DNA of 57,500 nucleotides from positions 1-57,500 of the forward strand of contig NZ_UGTM01000001.1 in NCBI RefSeq assembly GCF_900454835.1. Direction: 5' to 3'. Below, one piece after another: positions 33,335 to 41,264 of this stretch (positions within the stretch are counted from its first letter, which is position 1; every line of letters begins with the position of its first letter). Position numbers and translations under genes: made by a program. The DNA comes from Prevotella denticola (GTDB taxonomy: Bacteria; Bacteroidota; Bacteroidia; Bacteroidales; Bacteroidaceae). The notes beneath the pieces were generated by a model that saw only the letters and a list, made by a program, of their open reading frames with translations, had not been told where the DNA came from and did not search any database.

Positions 33335-34508
33335 GGGCTGTAATCTTTTCGGTTGGGGCATAGTCCCTGAAGCCTAATTCATAGCAGAGCCAGAACCAGA
33401 GGATGCTTATCGGCAAGGCACGGAGAGCGTAAGCCTGGATGTAGTCGTGACGTATGTGCTTCGGGAAGAGGTCGCAGTTGCCCATTCCCGACAGTATGAA
33501 AACAAATGCCATCAGTGCCACTGCCCACTTCCCGCGCTTCCAGGGCGCAGCCGTGTACCATATACAGGCACCTGTGAGGGCGATAATATAGCCGCTTGCC
33601 TCACTGCCCGTACTGAAGAGTATCACGAAGAGCAGCACCGAGGCAAGGAGGGTTTCGCGGAAGGCAAGATACCGGTACTGCCGGCGGCGGAGGTAAGGCA
33701 GGGCGAAGAGCACCATGCCCGGGAGGATGAGCCACAGGTCGGAATAGTCCATATTGCCTGTCGTGCGCCGTACCAGACCCAACAGAGAGATGTTCTGTGC
33801 AAAGGAATGGATGTTCTCCGTGTTCTTTCCTACGAGGCAGCTGAACCATTCGTGATACTGCCCTATGATGTAGGCAGGTGAACTGATGGCCATCGGTGCA
33901 AGGAAAAGAACAACAGTCCAGACCGCCAGCCAGACCACCAGCCGCACCTTGTGGCGTGAGAAGAGGAAGAATGCCAGTCCGACGATTCCGTAGAGTTTCA
34001 CCAGCGTCCCCAGCACGATGAAGAAAGCCGCCCATCCTTCATGCTCCTTCTCGATGAGAAAGAACGACGACAGGATGATGGCGGCAATGGCGATGTTGAA
34101 CTGCTGCATGAACAGTGCCGTCAGCAGAGTAAAGCCGCAGAACCAGTAGATGTATACCTGCTGGCTCTTCCGCAGCCCCGACCAGTAGACTGCCGCAAAC
34201 AGCCAGCCCGACAGGAACAGAAGCCACAGCAGCATGCCCGCCCACTCCGGGAGAACGGCGAAAGGAGCGATGATCAGGGAGAAAAGAGGGCCGTAATGGT
34301 TCACGTCATCATACTCTGCCGGGTAGGCGGCATAGAGCGACGTTCCGTTGACGGTATGCCAGAATACGCCCTTGAAGATGAGAAAGTTGTTGTGGCTGCG
34401 GTGCAGTTTCAGCATCCCCGCCAGCGACAGCACCGTCCACAGTCCCAGCAGCACACGGCGGTCGGTGAGTAGGGGGTGACTCAGAATTCGTTTGATTTTA
34501 TCGTTCAT
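33309..34508 (-). CDS. GT87/DUF2029-type polytopic mannosyltransferase-like protein
   Basis: This 399-residue protein has about ten membrane segments. The first loop has AAYPAEYDDVNHYGPLFSLIIAPFA, a pattern typical of GT87/DUF2029 (GT-C fold) glycosyltransferases that use lipid-linked sugars. I chose the ATG at 34508, since upstream in-frame codons run into promoter DNA (a TACTTTTG-like -7 element lies near 34560-34567 on the minus strand). Divergent from the retron. Confidence 0.82.
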   Translation of the reverse strand: MNDKIKRILSHPLLTDRRVLLGLWTVLSLAGMLKLHRSHNNFLIFKGVFWHTVNGTSLYAAYPAEYDDVNHYGPLFSLIIAPFAVLPEWAGMLLWLLFLSGWLFAAVYWSGLRKSQQVYIYWFCGFTLLTALFMQQFNIAIAAIILSSFFLIEKEHEGWAAFFIVLGTLVKLYGIVGLAFFLFSRHKVRLVVWLAVWTVVLFLAPMAISSPAYIIGQYHEWFSCLVGKNTENIHSFAQNISLLGLVRRTTGNMDYSDLWLILPGMVLFALPYLRRRQYRYLAFRETLLASVLLFVILFSTGSEASGYIIALTGACIWYTAAPWKRGKWAVALMAFVFILSGMGNCDLFPKHIRHDYIQAYALRALPISILWFWLCYELGFRDYAPTEKITAHEKEDNRL

Positions 34509-34620
34509 TACCGTTAGTTTCGTTTTTGTTGCATTGCATTCCATACGCCTTTGACAGCGCAAAAGTAGCAATAAAGAATGACAAAAGCCCTGAATCGGCA
34601 CGTTTTTATGGCGGAAAAGT

Positions 34621-34651
34621 TTTGGTAGATAGAAAAAAACATCTATCTTTG
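34621..34651 (+). promoter_or_regulatory. Promoter of the retron ncRNA
   Basis: TTTG (34621-34624), a 19-bp spacer and TATCTTTG (34644-34651) form a full Bacteroidota promoter. Its predicted start, about 7 nt further, falls at 34658, exactly the first base of the a1 repeat. The promoter thus fixes the 5-prime end of the ncRNA. Confidence 0.8.
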
Positions 34652-34657
34652 TCACCG

Positions 34658-34778
34658 ATAGGAACGTCTGAAAGAATTAGAAGTAGTTTCCGGCGTATTC
34701 GCCGGAGTTTGATACGAAGTATCATTTTATTGATAACGAAGGTTCTCAATAAAAGTAATTCCCTTACAGCGTTCCTAT
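34658..34778 (+). ncRNA. Retron msr-msd non-coding RNA
   Basis: About 121 nt directly upstream of the reverse transcriptase gene. Ends pair: ATAGGAACG (34658-34666) with CGTTCCTAT (34770-34778), extended by CTG/CAG across one bulge, 12 bp in all; these are the a1 and a2 repeats. Inside are three hairpins: TCCGGCG-TATT-CGCCGGA (34689-34706), TGATAC-GAA-GTATCA (34710-34724) and TTTTATTGA...TCAATAAAA (34725-34754, 9 bp, with an inner AAC/GTT). The last probably belongs to the msd. The branching G cannot be fixed from the sequence alone. Boundaries are good to a few bases. Confidence 0.82.
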
Positions 34779-34802
34779 TTTTTTGTCTGAAAACAATGCA
34801 CT

Positions 34803-36125
34803 ATGGCAACCAGAACAGTAAACGGGAATGAATTTACGAAAGCCGACTTTGACAGCCGGCTACGATGGCTCAACGAGCCGAAAGAGCTTTCTGCACTTCT
34901 CAATGAGGTGCTTGATGCATTCTGCTTCACCAAGAGTCGTCCTGCACAGCTGCGTTTCTTCGCCAACACGTATAATACACAACGACGCTGCCGGACTTTC
35001 AGACTCCGCAAGAAGCACGGCGGATATCGTGAAATCATCGCCCCGAAAGGAAAACTGCGTGATATTCTTCATGCGCTGAACATTGTGCTGCAGACTTTCG
35101 ACGACCCTACTCCATGGGCCTACGGTTTCGTCTGCGGACGCTCCGTAGTGGACAATGCCCGTCCGCACGTAGGCAAACGCTATGTACTGGGGCTTGACCT
35201 AAAGGATTTCTTCCCCTCCATCACACGCCGGCAGGTGGCCGACTGCCTGACGACGGAGCCTCTCGGTTTCTCGCCAGTGGCTGCAGATCTTGTCGCAGGG
35301 CTGGCTTCAGTGCGTACAGACGAAGGCCAGGAGGTGCTGGCACAGGGCTTCGCCACATCACCGACACTGTCGAATTTCGTCTGCCGGGAGATGGATCGGG
35401 AAATTGCGGACGTTGCCGCAGCACAGAGCATCACCTTCACCCGTTATGCAGACGATCTCACCTTCAGTTCTGATGCGGACATACTTCGGCCTCAGGGAGC
35501 GTTTGTACAGCAGATAAAGACCATCGTTGAGCGTCACGGATTCAGGCTGAATGAGGCGAAAACCCACCTGCAGCGGCGCGGAAGGCGGCAGGAGGTAACG
35601 GGTTTGATGGTAACGGAGAAGGTGAACGTAAGCCGTCATTACGTCCGCGAAGTGCGTTCACTGCTGTATATCTGGGAACGCTACGGATATGAAAATGCCT
35701 GCAAGGCTGCGTGGAAAAGCTACAAGCTGCAGCACGGAAAGACCAAAGGACACCTGCATCATGTACCCCTCAACAGGGTTCTGGCCGGCAAGCTGAACTA
35801 TATGAAGATGATCCGTGGAGCCAGTGATCCGCTCTACCAGCGTCTTGCTGGCCGATACGCTGCCCTGCGGGATGCGAACAGAGACGGAATCATGAATGTG
35901 GAATACAATGCCTATATGGGCGAGTATGTTCCAAATTCACACAGAAGGCGGCCGGCTGGCGACGACGGTCTTTATACAGAGAATACTGCGGGACGGTACC
36001 GCCGCAGCGGTACCCGCGACATTTACAGCCCTGAAAGAAAAGGCAACCGCATTCTGAAATTCATCCTGAAGGTCGCCATGTGGGCCGCCATCATACTGGC
36101 CTATCTGTATTTCCGCTCACGTTGA
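34803..36125 (+). CDS. Retron reverse transcriptase with C-terminal membrane helix
   Basis: This 440-residue retron-type reverse transcriptase is predicted to copy part of the upstream ncRNA into branched multicopy DNA. Catalytic motifs: LDLKDFF (131-137) and YADD (215-218). Retron-specific marks: NARPH (118-122, NAxxH of region X) and VTG (265-267, region Y). The thumb ends near 335. The remaining about 100 residues are basic and polar, then end in one membrane helix (about 417-437). Most retrons work in phage defence with an effector gene beside them; none is here, since both neighbours are metabolic or glycan genes on the other strand. The C-terminal tail and helix may therefore be the effector or anchor it. 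I leave the retron type unassigned. Confidence 0.93.
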   Translation: MATRTVNGNEFTKADFDSRLRWLNEPKELSALLNEVLDAFCFTKSRPAQLRFFANTYNTQRRCRTFRLRKKHGGYREIIAPKGKLRDILHALNIVLQTFDDPTPWAYGFVCGRSVVDNARPHVGKRYVLGLDLKDFFPSITRRQVADCLTTEPLGFSPVAADLVAGLASVRTDEGQEVLAQGFATSPTLSNFVCREMDREIADVAAAQSITFTRYADDLTFSSDADILRPQGAFVQQIKTIVERHGFRLNEAKTHLQRRGRRQEVTGLMVTEKVNVSRHYVREVRSLLYIWERYGYENACKAAWKSYKLQHGKTKGHLHHVPLNRVLAGKLNYMKMIRGASDPLYQRLAGRYAALRDANRDGIMNVEYNAYMGEYVPNSHRRRPAGDDGLYTENTAGRYRRSGTRDIYSPERKGNRILKFILKVAMWAAIILAYLYFRSR

Positions 36126-36223
36126 TCCTACTGGTAAAGGCGGCTGTCGGGGCTGTTACTTGCTTGCCTTCCTTATTCCCGGGCTGGTGAAAGAGAGGAG
36201 CTGCTCCTGTTGCTTCACTGCTT

Positions 36224-36841
36224 TCAGATGTCCTCGGCATCTGTTCTCTGTATGATTCTGTCGACAGGCAGGACGGTTGTTCCCAGAGGCAGCATGGCAT
36301 TGATGAGACTGATCTGCCGGTAACGGGGCAGGTCGGTGACAAGAATATCACGCTCCTGGAGCAGACCGCTGTCGAGCAGACTCTGCCGCATGGTGCCGCA
36401 AAGGAGCGGAGCAGCGGGTGTAAACCATTGTTCACCGTCGCAGAGTGCGATGTTGGTATAAGAAGTATCGGTAAGGTGATTGTCACGAATGATAAGTATT
36501 TCGTCACAGTCGCCTTGCCGTTTTTTCAGCCTGTCGAGTGCGGAACGGTCTGCACACTTGTAGGAATAGCTTATGCCGTTGTCGTAGACAAGGCGCAGGG
36601 AGTTGATTTGCCGGGGTGCATAAGGCATACAGGTAAGGTCGTGGATGCCCTCCTTGTCATAGACGAAGCGCAGCTTCGAGCAGCCCATGGGCAGGCTTAC
36701 AGACTTCAGGACATCAGCGATGCGCACACAGCCCGCCATCCCCAATGCCTCTCTGTATGTGCGGTTCATCCGCTGCTCGTGGTAAACAAGGTTGCAGACG
36801 TGTCCGTCAACAACCCTCATCGTTTCAATATATCGGGACAT
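36224..36841 (-). CDS. pabC: Aminotransferase class IV, probable aminodeoxychorismate lyase
   Basis: This 205-residue fold-type IV PLP enzyme is shorter than E. coli PabC (about 269). The PLP lysine is probably in SYSYKCADRSALDRLK (about residue 94); the ILIIRDNHLTDTSYTNIAL stretch (about 116-134) is the usual ExxxxNIF-type part, with D in place of E. It would release pyruvate from aminodeoxychorismate to give p-aminobenzoate for folate. Its start overlaps the end of pabB by 17 bp, which supports this assignment; a branched-chain or D-amino-acid aminotransferase is the alternative. Confidence 0.8.
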   Translation of the reverse strand: MSRYIETMRVVDGHVCNLVYHEQRMNRTYREALGMAGCVRIADVLKSVSLPMGCSKLRFVYDKEGIHDLTCMPYAPRQINSLRLVYDNGISYSYKCADRSALDRLKKRQGDCDEILIIRDNHLTDTSYTNIALCDGEQWFTPAAPLLCGTMRQSLLDSGLLQERDILVTDLPRYRQISLINAMLPLGTTVLPVDRIIQRTDAEDI

Positions 36842-37814
36842 ACACCTTCTCTATCACCTCTTTATATTCATCATCATTATTGCTCTGTGCCGTAATGCCG
36901 CCCCCGGCCTTGTAACAGAACTGTCCGTCCCTGTCCTGGTCGATGAAGCGGATCATCACCGCACTGTCCAGCTGTCCTTTGCTGTAACATCCCATCACAC
37001 CTGTGTAAAATCCTCTTTCGTAACCTTCGGCTTCATGGATGATCTCCATGGTACGCTGTTTAGGGGCACCCGTGATGGAACCGGCAGGGAGCAGGCGGAA
37101 GAGCAGGGAGCCGATATGCTCGCGGTAGCCGGCAGAAAGCTGCCCTGTAATCTCCGAACTCGTCTGGAGGATTTCGCCCTTGTTCGTCGTCACGTGGTCG
37201 ACATACCGGTAGCGTTTCACCTGCACCTTCTCTGCTATCATGCTCAAGTCATTGCGGATAAGATCGACGATGGTAGCGTGCTCGGCGGCCTCTTTCCTGT
37301 TTTCCATCAGCTCCTTCTCTGCTTCAGGGCGTGTGGCGTCAATCGTCCCCTTCATCGGAAAGGAACTGACAACGCCTTCTCCGTTGATACGGACGAATAT
37401 CTCGGGAGAGAAACAGACGAAGCGGTCCTTTAGCCAACAGCGGTACAACGCCTTTGAACGCATGAAGATGTCGTGCAGCGAGAGGTTGGTACGGACAGGA
37501 ATTCTGCACGTCAGGTTGGCCAGATAGCTGTCTCCCTCCCGCTCCCGTTGTTTCACGAGGCTGATGCGCCGTTCGTAGTCCTCCCTTGAGGGCGGCTCGG
37601 TGTACCACTCTACCGGCCCGGCTGTGCTGGTCTCATCCTCAGGTATGTTGCCAAGCGCAGGAAAGGAAAAGAGCAGCTCGGAAGGATCGACCGCCGCCGT
37701 CTCTTCCACATAGGCGCAGTCGGCCTTGTAGTTGATGATGAAGACAAAGCCTTTTCCGTTCTTTGCCAGCGTGTTCATGCGCTGGATGGCGTGTTCTTGA
37801 TTGTATGGTGTCAT
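36825..37814 (-). CDS. pabB: Aminodeoxychorismate synthase component I
   Basis: This 329-residue chorismate-binding enzyme makes 4-amino-4-deoxychorismate for folate. It is the short form that lacks most of the N-terminal TrpE-like domain. Marks of the chorismate site: FVCFSPEIFVRI, SFPMKGTIDATRP (about 170-182), AEHATIVDLIRNDLSM, and AGSITGAPKQRTMEII near 260-275 followed by RGFYTGVMGCYS. No pabA (glutamine amidotransferase) is in the window. The 5-prime side is a decamer array, and pabC overlaps downstream. Confidence 0.93.
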   Translation of the reverse strand: MTPYNQEHAIQRMNTLAKNGKGFVFIINYKADCAYVEETAAVDPSELLFSFPALGNIPEDETSTAGPVEWYTEPPSREDYERRISLVKQREREGDSYLANLTCRIPVRTNLSLHDIFMRSKALYRCWLKDRFVCFSPEIFVRINGEGVVSSFPMKGTIDATRPEAEKELMENRKEAAEHATIVDLIRNDLSMIAEKVQVKRYRYVDHVTTNKGEILQTSSEITGQLSAGYREHIGSLLFRLLPAGSITGAPKQRTMEIIHEAEGYERGFYTGVMGCYSKGQLDSAVMIRFIDQDRDGQFCYKAGGGITAQSNNDDEYKEVIEKVYVPIY

Positions 37815-37825
37815 ATTCTTTTGTA

Positions 37826-37911
37826 GGGGGTGGGCGATGATAGGCGATGATAGGCGGGGATGGATGGAGACAAGCGAGGATAGGAGGGGATGGACGAGGA
37901 TAAGCGGGGGG
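37826..37911 (-). repeat. Decamer array upstream of pabB
   Basis: On the minus strand about eight degenerate units (TATC(A/C)TCGCC, several as CATCCCCTCC) begin right after the histidine-kinase stop and run to 11 bp before the pabB ATG. Polarity is toward pabB, as in the other arrays. Confidence 0.8.
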
Positions 37912-37912
37912 A

Positions 37913-38989
37913 TTATACCTTTGGGGGATTAGCCTGCCGGCAAGGCTTAATGGTGATTTTGATAAGATAGGTACCTTTGCTGATGCGCTGCTCAATCTGA
38001 TACCTTTCAGGATAAATCAGCTCCAGCCGGCGGTACATGTTCTCCAGTCCGATGCCCCTTCCGCTCTTGTCCATGTCGGTCTTCGGATAGTTGCTGTTCT
38101 CACACAGGAAGATGATTTCTCCCTTGTCTTCCGTGATGGATATGTGTATGAACGACGGTCTGTTGCCGCTCACACCGTGCTTGAAGGCATTTTCTACGGG
38201 TGTCAGGAATACCAGCGGTGCAATGAGCAGCTGTGAGTTGTGGATGACGAATTCACTCTTTATCTCCACATTGCCGGCTGAACGCAGCGTCATCAGGTTG
38301 ATGTAGTTCTTGATGAAGGCGATCTCGCCGTTCAGGCTCACCTCCTTGGGCTGCGTCTCGTAGAGTGCGTAGCGCAGCAGTTCGGACAGCTGCCCGATGG
38401 CCTTCTGCGCATTGCTCGGGCTTGTCTGTGTCAGCGATGATATGTTGTTGAGCGTATTGAAGAGGAAGTGCGGGTTCAGCTGGTTCTTCAGCCATGCCAG
38501 TTCGGCCTCGGTCATCTTCTGTTTCTGCTCGCGGAGCTGTCTCCGGAGGGTGTTGTGGCGGATATAGTAGCGCACGAAGATGGCTGCGACCACCATGGCA
38601 TAATTGAGAATCGTCCACATCACACCGAACTGGTAGAATCCGATCCGGATGGTGGTGTCGGGCAGGTCGGCGTTGTAGATGGAAAAGATATGCTTGTTCC
38701 ACAACAGGATGAAAAGCAGATTGATAATCCAGAAGGCGCACTGCTTCACCTTGCTTCTCTTTTCAAAGAGATAGGGAACAAGCAGGTAGAAGTTCGCCAT
38801 GAAGACGGTAAGGAGCAGGAACAGCACGAAAGCATTGACGCGCATCGACTCCTTGGCGGCACTGACATCGTGTTCGAGTAGCATGATGACCAGCGACCAG
38901 ATGGAGACGAGCAACGCATAGATTCCCACCTGTACGCCCAGGACGGACAGGTTGCGGCGGCTCAGGCAGAGCTTCTTTATCTCTTCCAT
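37913..38989 (-). CDS. LytS/YehU-type sensor histidine kinase
   Basis: This 358-residue membrane kinase of the His_kinase family has four predicted membrane helices (about residues 15-150). The phosphorylation motif AWLKNQLNPHFLFNTLNNISSL follows (H about residue 180), then an ATP-binding domain with LTPVENAFKHGVSGN (N box) and GRGIGLENMYRRLELIYP (G box). Such kinases pair with LytTR response regulators, but none is adjacent; the LytTR gene at 5516 is membrane-bound and far away. I use the ATG at 38989 because the promoter at 39003-39034 predicts transcription to start near 38996, inside the ATG at 38998. Confidence 0.92.
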   Translation of the reverse strand: MEEIKKLCLSRRNLSVLGVQVGIYALLVSIWSLVIMLLEHDVSAAKESMRVNAFVLFLLLTVFMANFYLLVPYLFEKRSKVKQCAFWIINLLFILLWNKHIFSIYNADLPDTTIRIGFYQFGVMWTILNYAMVVAAIFVRYYIRHNTLRRQLREQKQKMTEAELAWLKNQLNPHFLFNTLNNISSLTQTSPSNAQKAIGQLSELLRYALYETQPKEVSLNGEIAFIKNYINLMTLRSAGNVEIKSEFVIHNSQLLIAPLVFLTPVENAFKHGVSGNRPSFIHISITEDKGEIIFLCENSNYPKTDMDKSGRGIGLENMYRRLELIYPERYQIEQRISKGTYLIKITIKPCRQANPPKV

Positions 38990-39002
38990 TGTCTTCATGC
39001 TG

Positions 39003-39034
39003 CAAAGATAATCTTTTAAAAGGAAAGAAACAAG
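39003..39034 (-). promoter_or_regulatory. Promoter of the LytS-type kinase
   Basis: On the minus strand CTTG (39031-39034), a 20-bp spacer and TATCTTTG (39003-39010). The predicted start near 38996 makes the mRNA almost leaderless and rules against the ATG at 38998. Confidence 0.75.
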
Positions 39035-39112
39035 CGGATTCCATACTACATTTTCACTTTTACACTGTTCGTCTTCAACATTCAGGATAATAAACGAAGA
39101 ATCAGTACCTTA

Positions 39113-39330
39113 TAATGAATTATCGCTGTCTGGTAAACTTTTCCATTATAAGTCGGTCAGTTCCCTTGTCCTATGTATGACAGTGACAGGAACGAAACCG
39201 ATATCCTTCCGGTGTGCTGATGCCCGACACCGGCCGTGCTGTTGGTAAACACCAGTCGTGCTGAGGGCCCGCACGCCTGCAATCTGCCGCCCGGATGGAA
39301 ACAGCTTGCAGCAAATACCAAAGGGCAACG
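39113..39330 (+). repeat. Dispersed intergenic element, copy C
   Basis: It starts with TTATCGCTGTCTGGTAAAC (about 39119), then TGACAGTGACAGG (39177), GATGCCCGACACC (39220), AACACCAGTCGTGCTGAGGG (39247) and GCCGCCCGGATGGAAAC (39285). It matches copy A in the same order and copy D in reverse. The surrounding 39035-39669 gap has no further gene. Open frames of 60-92 codons on the minus strand inside the element read alike between copies, but I take this to follow from the DNA repeat. Confidence 0.75.
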
Positions 39331-39669
39331 TACTTTATTTGCAATGTGCAGTATTCGGGAGAATGTCCACCGGGTTGTGATAAACTCTTTGCCATCATTT
39401 TAATGGTAATCAATGAGGATATATGAAAAGCTTGTTCTGAAAAATCCATGCTGGTCTGTTCCTACAGTTCAGCTACCATATCAACTTTTGACACACTCTC
39501 TCGGGGTGACAGGGGTTCTTAGTCATTCGTCCCGAAACATAGCATCTCAGCGGTCCGGATAGCTATGCGGCCCGCATTCTCGCCGTCTGTCCCTGATATT
39601 TGGAGGCAGCCGGAAGGTTTCATACTTTTGCAGCGAAGATTTATGTTTCACTTGTTAAATTCAAAGCGT

Positions 39670-40311
39670 ATGAAAACTTTAGTTTCTAAACTCGTCGTTA
39701 TCGTTGCCCTTATGTGTGCAACCAGTGTGAATGCCCAGGATGCCCGTCCGTCTGACAGACAGCTGGAGACGGCATTAAGCAAGGTGAATGCCGATGAGGC
39801 AGTGTCTGTCGTGAAAGGGATGGATGAACTGAAACGGATAGAGGCACAGACTCCTGATGCGTGGCTGCCTGTTTATTACCGGACGCTCTTTGCCCTCCAG
39901 TATGCCGTCCGTTTCCCGCAGAACAGTTATTCCACGTTGTTTCTGGATGCCGTAAAGACGGATGTCGAGGCATTGCAGTCGAAGGAGGATGCCGACCGCT
40001 CAGAGGCGTTGACGCTCAAAGGGCTCTATTACACGGCCCTCATCGTGCAGAATCCTCCAGTGAACGGGAAGCGGTATTGTGTGGATGCCATCATTGCCTA
40101 CAAGTCGGCAATAGGTGTCAACCCGGATAATCCCCGCGCCCGACTGCTCCTTTACATCTTCTTCGATCAGATGAGCAAGGCCACCGGGAAGCCCAGTATG
40201 AACGGCCCGGAGGAGCTGGCGACCATCAGGCAGCTTTTTGCAAAGGAAAAGCCGATGGGGCTGCAGCCTGCATGGGGCAGTAATCTGATGGACTTTTATG
40301 GGTTGAAGTAA
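39670..40311 (+). CDS. Small secreted protein of unknown function
   Basis: This 213-residue protein has a clear signal peptide, MKTLVSKLVVIVALMCATSVNAQ, cleaved after AQ. The mature part is alpha-helical and TPR-like in pattern (YRTLFALQYAVRF..., ALTLKGLYYTALIV..., NPDNPRARLLLYIFF). It is probably periplasmic; no catalytic motif is visible. I use the ATG at 39670 since the 35 extra residues of the longer frame come before the signal. It is convergent with upp, with 16 bp between the stops. Confidence 0.75.
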   Translation: MKTLVSKLVVIVALMCATSVNAQDARPSDRQLETALSKVNADEAVSVVKGMDELKRIEAQTPDAWLPVYYRTLFALQYAVRFPQNSYSTLFLDAVKTDVEALQSKEDADRSEALTLKGLYYTALIVQNPPVNGKRYCVDAIIAYKSAIGVNPDNPRARLLLYIFFDQMSKATGKPSMNGPEELATIRQLFAKEKPMGLQPAWGSNLMDFYGLK

Positions 40312-40327
40312 AGGGGGGAGGTCCTTT

Positions 40328-40987
40328 CTAAATCTTCTCTCCATAGCACAGGTCACCGGCATCGCCGAAGCCCGGGACGATGTACTTATGCTCGTTCAGT
40401 CCTTCGTCGATAGCCGCACACCAGATGGTCGTGGAGGCTTCGGGGAATGTCTTGCGGATGTGTGCGATGCCCTCCGGCGTAGCCAGCAGGCAGGCAACGT
40501 GGACATGGCGAGGTGTTCCTTTGGAGAGAATGGCCTTGTAGCCCAGCTCCATGGAGCCGCCGGTAGCCAGCATCGGGTCGGCAATGATGAGGGTCTTGCC
40601 GTTGATGTCAGGCGTTGCAAGATATTCCACGTGGATGCCGACCTCGTGATGGGCGGCATCCTTGTATTCGCGATAGGCACTGACAAAAGCATTGCCGGCG
40701 TGGTCGAAGATGTTGAGGAAGCCATTGTGGAAAGGCAGTCCGGCACGGAAGATAGTGGCCAGGACAATCTTGTCCGTCGGTACATTTATCTGTGCAGTGC
40801 CCAGCGGTGTGACGACACGCTTGGGTTCGTAGTTCAGCGTCTTGGAGATTTCAAAAGCCTCGAACTCGCCGATGCGCATGACATTGTTGCGGAAAAGCAG
40901 CCGGTTCTTCTGATAGTCCTTGTCGCGGATTTCTGCCAGATACTGGTTGATGATTGAATTCTGTTCCGAAAAATTAATGATATCCAT
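40328..40987 (-). CDS. upp: Uracil phosphoribosyltransferase
   Basis: Upp salvages uracil to UMP with PRPP. The 219-residue protein carries the PRPP-binding motif LIIADPMLATGGSMELG (about 130-146) and the C-terminal PGFGDAGDLCYG uracil-binding loop. Length is normal. A promoter lies at 41044-41075, giving a leader of about 50 nt. Confidence 0.95.
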   Translation of the reverse strand: MDIINFSEQNSIINQYLAEIRDKDYQKNRLLFRNNVMRIGEFEAFEISKTLNYEPKRVVTPLGTAQINVPTDKIVLATIFRAGLPFHNGFLNIFDHAGNAFVSAYREYKDAAHHEVGIHVEYLATPDINGKTLIIADPMLATGGSMELGYKAILSKGTPRHVHVACLLATPEGIAHIRKTFPEASTTIWCAAIDEGLNEHKYIVPGFGDAGDLCYGEKI

Positions 40988-41043
40988 TCTTTATCTTAGG
41001 CTTTATAGATGTATGGGGAGCAACCCTCTGTGCAAAATTTCGG

Positions 41044-41075
41044 CAAATTTAAGAAATAATCTGAAGTTTTGCAAA
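41044..41075 (-). promoter_or_regulatory. Promoter of upp
   Basis: On the minus strand TTTG (41072-41075), a 20-bp spacer and TAAATTTG (41044-41051): a full consensus match. Confidence 0.8.
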
Positions 41076-41164
41076 GTCTGATTTACAAATATACCAGTGT
41101 CGGCAATTATTTTAAAATCTTTAACCTTACAGGCAAATACTTTGATACTTTTTCTCGGCTATTT

Positions 41165-41196
41165 TTTGTTTGAATTTAATAATTATGTTACCTTTG
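41165..41196 (+). promoter_or_regulatory. Promoter of pckA
   Basis: TTTG (41165-41168), a 20-bp spacer and TACCTTTG (41189-41196). The predicted start near 41203 gives a leader of about 62 nt before the ATG at 41265. Confidence 0.8.
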
Positions 41197-41264
41197 CGGT
41201 GTCCTTTTATGGGACACGCTGACAATGTAAAAATCAAGTTTCAACTAAATACATTTATAACGAA

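Noticed and set aside
36224..36841. Retron effector on the 3-prime side of the RT gene
   Set aside because: The gene is on the other strand, is a class IV aminotransferase and overlaps pabB, so it belongs to folate synthesis.
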